A DNA stretch of 64,000 nt from Saccharothrix syringae (GCF_009498035.1 NZ_CP034550.1:1550001-1614000), one strand, 5' to 3'. Positions 33,084 through 42,228 are shown, counted from the first letter of the stretch. The notes: generated from the sequence alone by a model not told the origin. Numbers and translations: made by a program.

Positions 33084-33980
33084 TTGGTCATCGAGGTGCG
33101 CGACCTGCGGATGCGCTACGGCACGACGGACGTGCTGCACGGGGTCGGGTTCACCGCGGGGCCGGGCGAGGTGGTGGCCCTGCTCGGGCCCAACGGGGCG
33201 GGCAAGACCACCACCATCGAGATCCTGGAGGGCTTCCGGCTGCCCTCCGCGGGTCACGTCCGCGTCCTGGGGCAGGAGCCCGGCAAGGGGGACGAGGTGT
33301 GGCGCGCCAAGCTGGGCGTGGTGCTCCAGTCGTGGCGCGACCACGGCCGCTGGCGCGTCCGCGAGCTGCTGGACCACCTCGGCCGCTACTACCGGCCCTA
33401 CAGCACGCCCGAGCGGCCGCGGCCGTTCGACACCGACGAGCTGATCGCGACCGTGGGGCTGACCGGGCACGCGCACGCCAGGATCGGCAAGCTCTCCGGC
33501 GGCCAGCGGCGCAGGCTGGACGTGGCCATCGGCATCGTCGGCCGCCCCGAGCTGCTGTTCCTGGACGAGCCGACCGCCGGGTTCGACCCGCACGCCCGGC
33601 GCGACTTCCACGACCTGGTGCACCGGCTGTCCGACCTGGAGGGCATGACGATCCTGCTCACCACCCACGACCTGGCCGAGGCGGAGAAGCTGGCCGACCG
33701 CATCCTGGTCCTGGCGGGCGGCCGGATCATCGCCGACGGCAGCCCCGACCAGCTCAGCAGGCAGGTCGCGGGCAAGTCCGAGGTGATCTGGACCCACGGC
33801 GGGCGGCGGCACGTGCACACCACCGACGACCCGACCGCGTTCGTCCGCGACCTGTTCCGCCGCCACGAGCGGGGCATCTCCGAGCTGGAGGTGCGGCGCA
33901 GCAGCCTGGAGGACACCTACATGGCCCTGGTGCAGCGGCACGAGACCGGCCAGCAGCGGGAGGAGGTGGCCGCGCTGTGA
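33084..33980 (+). CDS. ABC transporter ATP-binding protein (drug-exporter type)
   Basis: The 298-residue ATPase has Walker A GPNGAGKTTT (about 36-45), signature KLSGGQRRRL, Walker B LLFLDEPTAGFDP and the H-loop TTHD. The class is that of ABC-2 type exporters (DrrA-like), including a C-terminal extension. The start is TTG at 33084 after GGGGGAGG; no better ATG or GTG is available in frame. The permease gene follows with a GTGA overlap, so the two make one exporter. Confidence 0.92.
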   Translation: MVIEVRDLRMRYGTTDVLHGVGFTAGPGEVVALLGPNGAGKTTTIEILEGFRLPSAGHVRVLGQEPGKGDEVWRAKLGVVLQSWRDHGRWRVRELLDHLGRYYRPYSTPERPRPFDTDELIATVGLTGHAHARIGKLSGGQRRRLDVAIGIVGRPELLFLDEPTAGFDPHARRDFHDLVHRLSDLEGMTILLTTHDLAEAEKLADRILVLAGGRIIADGSPDQLSRQVAGKSEVIWTHGGRRHVHTTDDPTAFVRDLFRRHERGISELEVRRSSLEDTYMALVQRHETGQQREEVAAL

Positions 33981-34828
33981 ACGCCACGCTCCACGGGGTC
34001 CGGCTGGGCCTGGAACGGGGGCTGCGCGAGTTCCGGCACAGCCTGCGCAGCTCGGACCAGTTCTTCACGCTGTTCAGCTCGATCGGCTTCCTGACCGTGC
34101 TGTGGTTCCAGCGCGACTCGCGGGTGGAGGACACCTCCCTCACCCTCGCCGCGCTCACCCTGCCCAGCATCATCGGCATGTCGGTGGTCTTCGGCGGGCT
34201 GGTCGGCCCGGCCGGGCAGCTGGCGGTCAACCGCGAGGACGGCACGCTGCTGCGCGCCAAGGCCGTGCCCAACGGGATGGTCGGCTACCTGGTGGGCCGG
34301 GTCACGCAGACGTCGCTGGACACCGCGTTCGCCCAGCTGGCGTTCCTGGTGCCCGGTGCCTTCCTGGTCGACGTGCTCGCCGGGGTGGGCGCGGCGGACC
34401 TGCTGGCGCTGGTGGCGGTGCTGCTGCTCGGCATGCTCGCCACGCTGCCCTGGGGCGCGGTGATCGGCTCGATCGCCAAGAGCCCCGGCAGCGCCATGGG
34501 CATGACCATGCTGCCCATCATGGGCGTCACGGCCATCTCCGGCATCTTCTACCCGATCACCGCCATGCCCGGGTGGCTGCAGGCCGTGGCCCAGGTGTTC
34601 CCGATGTACTGGGCGGGGCACGGCACCAGGTGGGCCCTGCTGCCGGACGCGGCGGCCGCCGCGGAGCTCGGCGGGACCTGGCGGCTGCCGTTGGCGGTGG
34701 TGGTGCTGGGCACGTGGGCCGTGGTCGGTTTCCTGGTTGCGCCTACCATCCTGCGGCGGATGGCCCGTCGGGAGTCGGGGTCGGACATGGAGAGCCGTCG
34801 CCAGGCGGCGCTGCAGAGGATCTCTTGA
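33977..34828 (+). CDS. ABC-2 type permease
   Basis: The 283-residue protein has six hydrophobic segments of the ABC-2 type (FFTLFSSIGFLTVLWF, LPSIIGMSVVFGGLVGPAG, LLALVAVLLLGMLATLPWGAVIG, PIMGVTAISGIFYPITAMPGWL). The GTG start overlaps the ATPase stop. It follows DrrB-like exporters. Substrate is unknown. An XRE regulator gene follows after 16 bases in the same direction and may be part of the transcript. Confidence 0.9.
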   Translation: MNATLHGVRLGLERGLREFRHSLRSSDQFFTLFSSIGFLTVLWFQRDSRVEDTSLTLAALTLPSIIGMSVVFGGLVGPAGQLAVNREDGTLLRAKAVPNGMVGYLVGRVTQTSLDTAFAQLAFLVPGAFLVDVLAGVGAADLLALVAVLLLGMLATLPWGAVIGSIAKSPGSAMGMTMLPIMGVTAISGIFYPITAMPGWLQAVAQVFPMYWAGHGTRWALLPDAAAAAELGGTWRLPLAVVVLGTWAVVGFLVAPTILRRMARRESGSDMESRRQAALQRIS

Positions 34829-34844
34829 GCCGGAGGGGCCTGGG

Positions 34845-35084
34845 GTGAGCGAGAGCGTCTACAACCGGATCGCGATGCTGCGCGCGGAGCGCGGGGTGTC
34901 TCGCCGGCAGCTCTCCGAGGCCCTGGGCATCCACTACCAGACCGTCGGCTACCTGGAGCGGGGCGAGTACAGCCCGAGCCTCTACCTGGCGCTGCGCATC
35001 GCGCAGTACTTCGAGGTGCCGGTGGAGGTGGTGTTCTCCACCGAGCCGTTCCCGCGGCTGGGCAGCTCGGAGCGGTCCGCTTAG
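34845..35084 (+). CDS. XRE-family helix-turn-helix regulator
   Basis: A 79-residue single HTH protein: IAMLRAERGVSRRQLSEALGIHYQTVGYLERGEYSPSLYLALRIAQYFEVPVEVVF, the compact form often found behind ABC-2 exporters. GTG 34845 follows the permease stop by 16 bases (GGAGGGG upstream). It probably represses its own exporter operon. Confidence 0.9.
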   Translation: MSESVYNRIAMLRAERGVSRRQLSEALGIHYQTVGYLERGEYSPSLYLALRIAQYFEVPVEVVFSTEPFPRLGSSERSA

Positions 35085-35098
35085 GGGCGGTGCCCGGC

Positions 35099-35125
35099 GT
35101 GGCACCGTCCCCTTCCGGGTGCCAC
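35099..35125. terminator. Hairpin between convergent XRE and TetR genes
   Basis: GTGGCACC (35099-35106) pairs with GGTGCCAC (35118-35125), 8 bp with an 11-base loop. Confidence 0.55.
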
Positions 35126-35205
35126 CCGAAGGCGAACTCGACGGCAGGGCGGGGATCGGTGCTCCGAGCGCCGCCCGGGGCGGGCCTGGAGCGGGTCCGG
35201 GGGCT

Positions 35206-35796
35206 TCAGCGCCCCAGCACCGCCCGCAGCGCCGAGCGCACCGCCCGGGCCAGGTCGGCGCGGTTCTCCGGCGTGCCCGCCTCGGGCGCGGTCAGGGCGC
35301 CCGCACCGACCAGGCGGTCGAACAGCAGCCCGTCGAAGAAGGCCACCAGGTCCCGGCTGCCCGACTCCGGGTCCGGCGCCCCCCACGCGGCCAGCAGCGC
35401 CGCGGCGTGGGCGCGGATCGGCCGCCCGTGGACCAGGACGCCGCGCAGCTCCGGGTGGTGCGTCGCCTCCAGCAGGCACGCGTAGCGGGCCAGGGTGCGT
35501 TCGCGGCCGGCGGTCATCCAGTGGTCGAGCAGGGCCGCCACGTCCTCGGCGCACCGGTCCGGGTCGCCCGGTGCGGCCAGGCCCGCCGCGGCCGCCTCCG
35601 CCTCCGCCGCGTCCAGCTCCGCCAGCCGCCGCACCACGGCCTCGACGAGCGCCTTGCGGGTGCGGAAGTAGGCGGAGGTGGAGCCGGTCGCGACCCCGGC
35701 CCGCGCGTCCACCGCGCGGTGGGTCAGGCCGCGCATGCCCAGGGTCGCCACCAGGTGGATCGCGGCGTCGGCCAGGGCGGTGGTGCGCTCCGTCAC
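35206..35796 (-). CDS. TetR-family regulator
   Basis: The 196-residue protein has the TetR HTH (residues 8-48; AAIHLVATLGMRGLTHRAVDARAGVATGSTSAYFRTRKALVEAVV) and a variable ligand domain. GGAGG precedes the ATG. Two palindromic operators lie between it and the divergent FAD monooxygenase gene, which it very likely represses with itself. Confidence 0.9.
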   Translation of the reverse strand: MTERTTALADAAIHLVATLGMRGLTHRAVDARAGVATGSTSAYFRTRKALVEAVVRRLAELDAAEAEAAAAGLAAPGDPDRCAEDVAALLDHWMTAGRERTLARYACLLEATHHPELRGVLVHGRPIRAHAAALLAAWGAPDPESGSRDLVAFFDGLLFDRLVGAGALTAPEAGTPENRADLARAVRSALRAVLGR

Positions 35797-35809
35797 GGGT
35801 CCAACCTCC

Positions 35810-35825
35810 TTCTACGGCTGTAGAG
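35810..35825. promoter_or_regulatory. TetR operator A
   Basis: TTCTACGGCTGTAGAG is a 6-4-6 inverted repeat with one mismatch, just upstream of the TetR start. Confidence 0.7.
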
Positions 35826-35831
35826 TATCGG

Positions 35832-35847
35832 TTCTACAGGTGTAGAA
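35832..35847. promoter_or_regulatory. TetR operator B
   Basis: TTCTACAGGTGTAGAA is a perfect 6-4-6 palindrome, starting 22 bases after operator A and ending ten bases before the FAD monooxygenase start. Confidence 0.75.
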
Positions 35848-35857
35848 GGGGTGGGAC

Positions 35858-36958
35858 GTGAAGGCGGTCGTGGTCGGTGGCGGGCTCGGCGGGATCACCG
35901 CGGCGGTGGCGTTGCGCGCGGTCGGGTGGGAGGTGGTCGTGCTGGAGCGCGCGCCGGAGTTCGGGGAGGTCGGCGCCGGGATCGGGGTGATGCCGAACGC
36001 GCTGCGCGCCCTGCGCGAGCTGGGCCTGGCCGACGAGGTGCGGCGGATCGGCACGCCGCGCGTGCCCGGCCTGCTCCGCGACCCGCGGGGGCGGGTGCTG
36101 GTGCGCGTGGCGCAGGGGTCGGAGCACGTGGTGGCCGTGCACCGGGCCGACCTGCACCGGGTGCTGCGGTCCGCGCTGCCGGAGCGGTGCCTGGTCACCG
36201 GGGTGGAGGTGCGGTCGGTCGACGAGCTGGACGCGGACCTGGTCGTGGCGGCCGACGGCATCCGCAGCGGCATCCGGCGGGAGGTGTTCCCGGAGCACCC
36301 CGGACCCGTCTACGCGGGCGCGACGGCGTGGCGCTCGGTCACCGGGGCGCGGTTCCCGCGCGACGTGGAGATCGGCCAGACGCTGGGGCCAGGCACGGAG
36401 TTCGGCGTGCTGCCGCTGGGCGACGGCCGGGTGTGCTGGTACGCGGCGGTGGTGGCGCCCCCCGGCGGGCGCGCCGACGACGAGCTGGCCGAGGTGCGGC
36501 GGCTGGTCGGGACGTGGCACGACCCGGTGCCGGCGCTGCTCGACGCCACGCCGCCGGGGACCGTGCTGCGGCACGACGTCCACGAGCTGCGCGCGCCGCT
36601 GCCCGCCTACGTCCACGGACGGGTGGCACTGCTGGGTGACGCCGCGCACGCCATGACGCCGTACCTGGGGCAGGGCGCGTGCACCGCGATCGAGGACGCG
36701 GTGGTGCTGGCCGCGCTGTGCGCGCGGCACGACGTGGCGACCGCGCTGGCCGGGTACGACCGGTTGCGCAGGCCGCGCACGCAGGCCGTGGCGCGGGCGT
36801 CGCGGGTGCTCGGCGCGGTGGGGCACCGGCTGCGCAACCCCCTGGCGGTCGGGGTGCGCAACGTGGTCGTGCGCGCGGTGCCCGGGTGGGCGGTGGCGCG
36901 CGGGGCGGACCGGTTCACCGGCTGGGCACCGCCCTCCTTGTCACCTGATAGGGGGTAA
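35858..36958 (+). CDS. FAD-dependent monooxygenase
   Basis: The 366-residue class A flavoprotein has the FAD loop VVVGGGLGGITAAVALRAVGWEVVVLER (residues 4-31), the DG motif in VVAADGIRSGIRREVF, and GDAAHAMTPYLGQGACTAIEDAVVL (about 258-282). It is of the salicylate-hydroxylase or zeaxanthin-epoxidase-like group, using NAD(P)H. Control by the divergent TetR suggests an inducible detoxification or catabolic step. GTG 35858 has GGGGTGGG upstream. Confidence 0.9.
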   Translation: MKAVVVGGGLGGITAAVALRAVGWEVVVLERAPEFGEVGAGIGVMPNALRALRELGLADEVRRIGTPRVPGLLRDPRGRVLVRVAQGSEHVVAVHRADLHRVLRSALPERCLVTGVEVRSVDELDADLVVAADGIRSGIRREVFPEHPGPVYAGATAWRSVTGARFPRDVEIGQTLGPGTEFGVLPLGDGRVCWYAAVVAPPGGRADDELAEVRRLVGTWHDPVPALLDATPPGTVLRHDVHELRAPLPAYVHGRVALLGDAAHAMTPYLGQGACTAIEDAVVLAALCARHDVATALAGYDRLRRPRTQAVARASRVLGAVGHRLRNPLAVGVRNVVVRAVPGWAVARGADRFTGWAPPSLSPDRG

Positions 36959-36965
36959 AGACTGA

Positions 36966-36979
36966 GTGATGTAAATCAC
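36966..36979. promoter_or_regulatory. CRP/FNR-type binding site candidate upstream of nos
   Basis: GTGAT-GTAA-ATCAC is a perfect 5-4-5 inverted repeat of the CRP/FNR class, located in the 198-bp gap between the monooxygenase and the nitric oxide synthase genes, about 178 bases before the nos ATG. Confidence 0.5.
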
Positions 36980-37156
36980 AAATAACCCCCAGAATTCGGT
37001 GCGATAACGATCGAATATCACTCGTTCTTGCAGGATGGGTCACCCTTTCGCGCGATCAAGCACGCAGCGTGTGGGTCAGGACGCGGGGCGTGCCGACGTC
37101 CGGGTGCGCAGGAGGACGGTGCACGTTCCGTGCCAGTGCAACTACGGTGTCGCGCC

Positions 37157-38308
37157 ATGGCCCCCGTCCCCTCGTGCCCGACTGAAGCCATCCCCCTGCG
37201 CCGCCCCTTCGTCGACCTCGCCGAGGCCGACGAGTTCATCCGCCTGCACCACGCCGAGCACCCCGAGCTGGGCCCGGTCGGACAACGCCTCGCCGAGGTG
37301 CGCGCCGAGGTCGCCGCGACCGGCACGTACCGCCACACGGCCGAGGAGCTGGTGTTCGGCGCGCGCGTCGCGTGGCGGAACAGCGCGCGCTGCATCGGTC
37401 GCCTGTACTGGCGCAGCCTCAAGGTCCGCGACCTGCGGGACCTGCGCGACCCCAAGGAGGTCGCCGACGAGTGCGTCGAGCACCTCAAGCTCGCCGGCAA
37501 CGGCGGCCGGATCCGGCCCGTGATCAGCGTGTTCGCCCCCGACGAGCCCGACCGGCCCGGCCCGCGCATCCGCAACGAGCAGCTGATCCGGTACGCCGGG
37601 TACCCCGGCTCGGACGGCGGCGTGCTGGGCGACCGGCGCAACGTGGAGATCACCGCGAGGGCCCTGGAGCTGGGGTGGCGCCCGCCCGCGCCGCGCGGGC
37701 CGTTCGACGTGCTGCCGCTGGTGGTGGAGCGCGAGGACGCCGAGCCGTGCCTGGTCGAGCTGCCCCGCGACGCCGTGCTGGAGGTGCCGATCAGCCACCC
37801 CGAGCTGCCGTGGCTGGGCGAGCTGGGGCTGCGCTGGCACGCCGTGCCCGCCATCAGCGGCATGCGCCTGCGCATCGGTGGGATCGACTACCCGGCCGCG
37901 CCGTTCAACGGCTGGTACATGGGCACCGAGATCGGCGCGCGGAACTTCGCCGACGCCGACCGGTACGACCTGCTGCCCTACCTGGGCAGGCGGATGGGGC
38001 TGGACACCTCCAGCGTGCGGTCGCTGTGGAAGGACCGGGTCCTGGTCGAGCTGAACCGGGCCGTGCTGCACTCGTTCGCGCAGGCGGGGGTCACCATCAC
38101 CGACCACCACACCGAGTCGGACCGGTTCCTGACGCACCTGGGCAAGGAGGAGGCGGCCGGCCGCTCGTGCCCCGCCGACTGGACGTGGATCGTGCCGCCG
38201 ATGTCCGGCGGCATCACCAGCGTCTTCCACCGCTACTACGACAAGCGCGAGCTGGTGCCCAACTTCTTCCCCGGCGACACCGAGGGGGTCTGCCCCGTCA
38301 TCCACTGA
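37157..38308 (+). CDS. nos: Bacterial nitric oxide synthase oxygenase
   Basis: The 383-residue protein is the oxygenase domain only, making NO from L-arginine with haem, tetrahydrofolate or biopterin and an external reductase. The haem Cys is Cys79 in WRNSARCIGR; the substrate Glu lies in FNGWYMGTEIGARNF near residue 258; the C terminus includes SGGITSVFHRYYDKRELVPNFF. Length is right for bacterial NOS. No reductase gene is adjacent; pntAB downstream could supply NADPH. The start was set at ATG 37157 because the family begins there; upstream frame sequence is basic and non-homologous. Confidence 0.95.
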   Translation: MAPVPSCPTEAIPLRRPFVDLAEADEFIRLHHAEHPELGPVGQRLAEVRAEVAATGTYRHTAEELVFGARVAWRNSARCIGRLYWRSLKVRDLRDLRDPKEVADECVEHLKLAGNGGRIRPVISVFAPDEPDRPGPRIRNEQLIRYAGYPGSDGGVLGDRRNVEITARALELGWRPPAPRGPFDVLPLVVEREDAEPCLVELPRDAVLEVPISHPELPWLGELGLRWHAVPAISGMRLRIGGIDYPAAPFNGWYMGTEIGARNFADADRYDLLPYLGRRMGLDTSSVRSLWKDRVLVELNRAVLHSFAQAGVTITDHHTESDRFLTHLGKEEAAGRSCPADWTWIVPPMSGGITSVFHRYYDKRELVPNFFPGDTEGVCPVIH

Positions 38309-38331
38309 GGCGGGTGAGGTCCACCGGCGGG

Positions 38332-39404
38332 TCAGGTCGGTCGTACCCGGTCCCGGACGTCCTCGGCGCGCGGGTCGCCCAGCGCCTCGTACAGCCCCAC
38401 GGCCAGGTGGCGGTGCGTTGCCGGGGCGGCCCGCGCTCAGGTACGCCGAGCCGAGGTCGTTCAAGGCGCTGCCGATGGTCCGCTGGTCGCTGCGCGCACG
38501 CCGGATCTCCAGGGCCCGGTGCAGCCGGTCCGGGGCGAGGTCGGACCGGCCCGCCCGCTCGTGCGCCTTGCCGAGCCACTTCAACGCGGTCGCCTCGCCC
38601 CCCGGACCGCGCAGTGGGCCACGGCCAGCGCGGTGAGCAGCCAAGCCCGCGCGGTCGGCTCCCGGCGGCGCCGGGCCGCGACGAGGTCTTCCTGTTCGAG
38701 GTCCCACCACTTCGACACGGCCTGCGGGGTGGTGAACTCGGGAGGCGGCTCGGCCGGTTCGTCGTTTTCCGTGCATTCGACCGCGTGCGGTCGCAAGAGG
38801 TCGTGCAGGCTGTACCGCTTGCCCTGCTCGTTCCGCACCGTGTGCGTCGACACCAATTCCGCCAGGACCTTCCTGGTCCCGGCCTCGGTGGCCCCGGCGA
38901 GGACGGCCGCGGCCCGCGGGCCGACATCCGGACCGGCGACCGGGCCGAGGAGCCGGAACAGCCGCGCGGCGGCGGGCGAGAGCGCCCGGTAGGACCAGGA
39001 GAACACCGCGCGCACGGTGCTGGTCTCGTCGTCCTCCGCCGCGAGCACGTCCAGCGGCAGCCGGGACGCGCCGTCCCTGATCGCCAACCCGGTCGGCAGG
39101 TCGCGGTGCCGGGCGGCAGCGGTCTGACCTGCTCGACCGGGGACGCGTTGTCGAGCAGGACCAACACCCTGCGGCCGCGCGGGGCGGACCGGTAGAGCGC
39201 CGTTTTCGCCCCCCTGATCACCTGGATGGGGTGCGCCTGTTCCACCGGAAATTCGAGCCAGGCGTCCAGGTGGCGCAGGGTGGGAGTCGCGGGCGTGCTC
39301 GTCCGGTGTCCTCCGACCGGGCACCGCCCGATGCGCATCGGGTGCCCGCGGGGACGGCCCGCGCAGGGCAGCAAGACGTACATACGGTTGAAATAGCCAC
39401 GCAC
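38332..39404 (-). pseudogene. Decayed NB-ARC/TPR (AfsR/SARP-like) regulator
   Basis: Minus-strand fragments in three frames together resemble the C-terminal two thirds of AfsR/SARP-like STAND regulators. About 39330-39130 encodes RGRRVLVLLDNASPVEQVRPL (NB-ARC Walker B). About 39120-38600, in another frame, encodes TVRAVFSWSYRALSPAAARL and HDLLRPHAVECTE (winged helix). About 38610-38430 encodes TPR-like EATALKWLGKAHERAG and ALNDLGSAYLSAGR in a third frame, and the tail VGLYEALGDPRAEDVRDRV in yet another shift ends at a stop at 38332. The N terminus and roughly 100 residues of NB-ARC are missing. A sequencing-error explanation is unlikely for so many shifts. Confidence 0.75.
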
Positions 39405-39445
39405 GTGTGGTGTAGATCACCTTGAGCGGTCTACCGTGACCGATC

Positions 39446-40543
39446 GTGAGAGTGGGCATACCCGCGGAGTCGCGGCCCGCCGAGCGCCGCGTAGCCGGTC
39501 TACCGGAAACGGTGACCACGCTGATCGGTGCCGGTCTCGCGGTGGACGTGCAGTCCGGGGCGGGCGGGCACGCCCACGCCTCCGACGCCGCCTACCGCGC
39601 GGCCGGCGCGAACGTCGTCCCCGACCACCCCGCCGGGCGGTGCGAGGTCCTGGTGTCCGTCCAGCCGCCGACGCCCGACGAGGCCGCCCGGCTGCGGGAG
39701 GGCGACATCACCGTCAGCTTCCTCCAGCCGGGCGGCGAACCGGAGCTGGTCGAGGTCCTGCGGTCGCGCGGGGTCACCTCCTTCAGCCTCGACCTGCTGC
39801 CCCGCGTCACCAGGGCGCAGTCGGCCGACGCCCTGTCGTCGCAGGCGCTCGTGGCCGGCTACCGCGCCGTGGTCGAGGCCGCCGAGCACCTGCCGCGGTT
39901 CCTGCCGATGTTCACCACCGCCGCGGGCACGATCCCGCCCGCCAAGGTGCTCGTCCTCGGCGCCGGCGTGGCCGGGTTGCAGGCCATCGCCACGGCCCGC
40001 CGCCTCGGCGCGGTCGTCGAGGCGTACGACGTGCGCGCCGCGGCCAAGGAGGAGGTCCGCAGCCTCGGCGCGAAGTTCCTCGAACTCGACCTGGAGACGC
40101 AGCAGGGCGTCTACGCGCAGGTCCAGTCCGAGGAGTTCCTGGAACGCCAGCGGGAGCTGGTCGGCGAGCGGGTCGCCGCCTCCGACGTCGTCATCACCAC
40201 CGCCGCCGTGCCCGGCCGCACCGCGCCGGTGCTGGTCACCAACGACATGCTCAAGGGCATGGCGCCCGGCTCGGTGGTGGTCGACCTGGCGGCCGAGTCC
40301 GGCGGCAACGTCACCGCGTCCCGGCCGGGCGAGCGGACCTGGGTCGGCGAGGTGCTGGTGCTGGGCGCCCGCAACATGCCCAGCAGCATGCCGGTGCACG
40401 CCAGCCGCCTCTACGCCCGCAACGTCGCCAACCTGCTGCTGATGATGACCAGGGACGGCCGCGTCGAGCCGGACTTGGACGACGAGGTGCTGGCCGGCTG
40501 CTGCCTGACCCACCGGGGCGAGCTGAGGAGGGAGCTGCCGTGA
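39446..40543 (+). CDS. pntAA: NAD(P) transhydrogenase subunit alpha (PntAA)
   Basis: The 365-residue soluble subunit binds NAD(H) in the proton-translocating transhydrogenase. It starts MRVGIPAESRPAERRVAGLPETV, and the Rossmann loop VLVLGAGVAGLQAIATARRLGAVVEAYDVR is near residues 168-197; GNVTAS and the RQ loop region are intact. GTG 39446 lies eight bases after TACCGT, another leaderless-type promoter. It overlaps pntAB by GTGA. Confidence 0.94.
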   Translation: MRVGIPAESRPAERRVAGLPETVTTLIGAGLAVDVQSGAGGHAHASDAAYRAAGANVVPDHPAGRCEVLVSVQPPTPDEAARLREGDITVSFLQPGGEPELVEVLRSRGVTSFSLDLLPRVTRAQSADALSSQALVAGYRAVVEAAEHLPRFLPMFTTAAGTIPPAKVLVLGAGVAGLQAIATARRLGAVVEAYDVRAAAKEEVRSLGAKFLELDLETQQGVYAQVQSEEFLERQRELVGERVAASDVVITTAAVPGRTAPVLVTNDMLKGMAPGSVVVDLAAESGGNVTASRPGERTWVGEVLVLGARNMPSSMPVHASRLYARNVANLLLMMTRDGRVEPDLDDEVLAGCCLTHRGELRRELP

Positions 40544-40815
40544 TCGACCTGCTGACGATCTTCGTGCTCGCCGTGTTCGTGGGGTTCGAGGTCGTGTCCA
40601 AGGTGTCCACCATCCTGCACACCCCGCTGATGTCCGGCGCGAACGCCATCCACGGCGTGATCCTCGTCGGCGCCGTCCTCATCACCGGCCACGCCCAGTA
40701 CCCGCTGGAGGTCGTCCTCGGCCTGGTCGCGGTGTTCCTGGCCACGGTCAACGTGGTCGGCGGGTTCGTGGTCACCGACCGGATGCTGGAGATGTTCAAG
40801 GGGCACGGGAAATGA
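40540..40815 (+). CDS. pntAB: NAD(P) transhydrogenase subunit PntAB
   Basis: A 91-residue membrane subunit with three helices (IFVLAVFVGFEVVSKV, NAIHGVILVGAVLITG, EVVLGLVAVFLATVNVVGGFVV) that forms part of the proton channel. The GTG start overlaps pntAA and its stop overlaps pntB (ATGA), so the three genes are one unit. Confidence 0.94.
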   Translation: MIDLLTIFVLAVFVGFEVVSKVSTILHTPLMSGANAIHGVILVGAVLITGHAQYPLEVVLGLVAVFLATVNVVGGFVVTDRMLEMFKGHGK

Positions 40816-42179
40816 CGCCCACCTGGGTCCAGCTCGCCTACCTCGTCGCCGCCCTGTGCTTCGTGCTCGCGCTCAAGGGGCTGAGCACGCCGAGGTACGC
40901 CCGCGCGGGCAACCTGCTCGGCGCGGCCGGCATGGCGCTGGCCGTGGTCACCGCCTACGCCCACGGCGCGGTCCACAACGGACCGCTCATCCTGGTCGCG
41001 GTCGCCGCGGGCGTCGCGGTGGGCATCCCCGCGGCGCGGTCGGTGAAGATGACCGCCATCCCGCAGATGGTGGCGCTGTTCAACGGCGTCGGCGGCGCGG
41101 CGGCCGCCCTGGTGGCGCTGACGGAGTACCTGGCGGTCACCGACGCCTCGGTGCTGTTCGAGGTGGCCACCGCGCTCACCGTGCTGATCGGCTCGGTCAG
41201 CTTCTCCGGCAGCGTGGTCACGTTCCTCAAGCTGCAGGAGGTCATGACCACCCGGCCGGTGCTGCTGCCCGCGGGCCGGTTCCTGGCCGTCGGCGCGGCC
41301 GCGGCGAGCGCCCTGCTGGCCCTGGGCGTCGTGCTCACCGGCAGCAGCGCGCTGCTGGTGCTGCTGGCCCTGGCCGGGCTCGCGCTGGGCGTGCTGTTCG
41401 TGCTGCCGGTCGGCGGCGCGGACGTGCCGATCGCCATCTCCCTGCTCAACGCGTTCACCGGCTTGGCCGTGGCCGCGTCGGGCTACGTGCTGGCCAACAC
41501 GCTGCTGATCGTCTCCGGCACGCTCGTCGGCGCGTCCGGCACCATCCTGACCAGGCTGATGGCCCAGGCCATGGGCCGCTCGCTGGCCAACATCCTGTTC
41601 GGCGCCTTCAAGACCACCGACGCCGCCGCGGCCGGGGGCGAGCAGCGCACCGTCCGGTCCGGCACGGTCGAGGACGTCGCCATCCTGCTCGGCTACGCCC
41701 ACTCGGTGCTGGTCGTCCCCGGCTACGGCCTGGCCGTGGCGCAGGCCCAGCACGCCGCGCGGGAGCTGGCCCACCTGCTGGAACAGCGGGGGATCGACGT
41801 GAAGTACGGCATCCACCCCGTGGCCGGTCGGATGCCCGGGCACATGAACGTCCTGCTCGCCGAGGCCGACGTGCCTTACGAGCAGTTGAAGGAGCTGGAC
41901 GACGTCAACCCCGGGATCGGCAGCGTCGACGTGGTGCTGGTGGTGGGGGCGAACGACGTGGTCAACCCGGGGGCGCGGGACGAGCCGAGCAGCCCCATCT
42001 ACGGCATGCCGATCTTCGACGTGGACCGGGCCAAGTCGGTGGTGTTCATGAAGCGCTCGATGCGGCCGGGGTTCGCGGGGGTGGACAACAGCCTGCTGTA
42101 CAACCCGAAGACGACGCTGCTGTTCGGGGACGCCAAGGACTCGTTGACCAAGCTGTTGACGGCGGTGAAGCAGGTGTAG
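40812..42179 (+). CDS. pntB: NAD(P) transhydrogenase subunit beta
   Basis: The 455-residue protein has eight or nine membrane helices, then a soluble NADP(H)-binding domain from about residue 285 (VPGYGLAVAQAQHAARELA, GRMPGHMNVLLAEADVPY, VVLVVGANDVVNPGA, KRSMRPGFAGVDN). It drives NADPH formation using the proton gradient. A strong hairpin follows the stop. The pntAA-pntAB-pntB layout is the split-alpha form common in actinobacteria. Confidence 0.95.
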   Translation: MTPTWVQLAYLVAALCFVLALKGLSTPRYARAGNLLGAAGMALAVVTAYAHGAVHNGPLILVAVAAGVAVGIPAARSVKMTAIPQMVALFNGVGGAAAALVALTEYLAVTDASVLFEVATALTVLIGSVSFSGSVVTFLKLQEVMTTRPVLLPAGRFLAVGAAAASALLALGVVLTGSSALLVLLALAGLALGVLFVLPVGGADVPIAISLLNAFTGLAVAASGYVLANTLLIVSGTLVGASGTILTRLMAQAMGRSLANILFGAFKTTDAAAAGGEQRTVRSGTVEDVAILLGYAHSVLVVPGYGLAVAQAQHAARELAHLLEQRGIDVKYGIHPVAGRMPGHMNVLLAEADVPYEQLKELDDVNPGIGSVDVVLVVGANDVVNPGARDEPSSPIYGMPIFDVDRAKSVVFMKRSMRPGFAGVDNSLLYNPKTTLLFGDAKDSLTKLLTAVKQV

Positions 42180-42188
42180 GTGGTGGAG

Positions 42189-42222
42189 CGCGGTGTGGGC
42201 CGTGAGCACGGCCCACACCGCG
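42189..42222 (+). terminator. Terminator hairpin after pntB
   Basis: CGCGGTGTGGGCCGTG pairs perfectly with CACGGCCCACACCGCG around AG, giving a 14-16 bp stem 10 bases after the stop. Confidence 0.85.
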
Positions 42223-42228
42223 TGGCCC

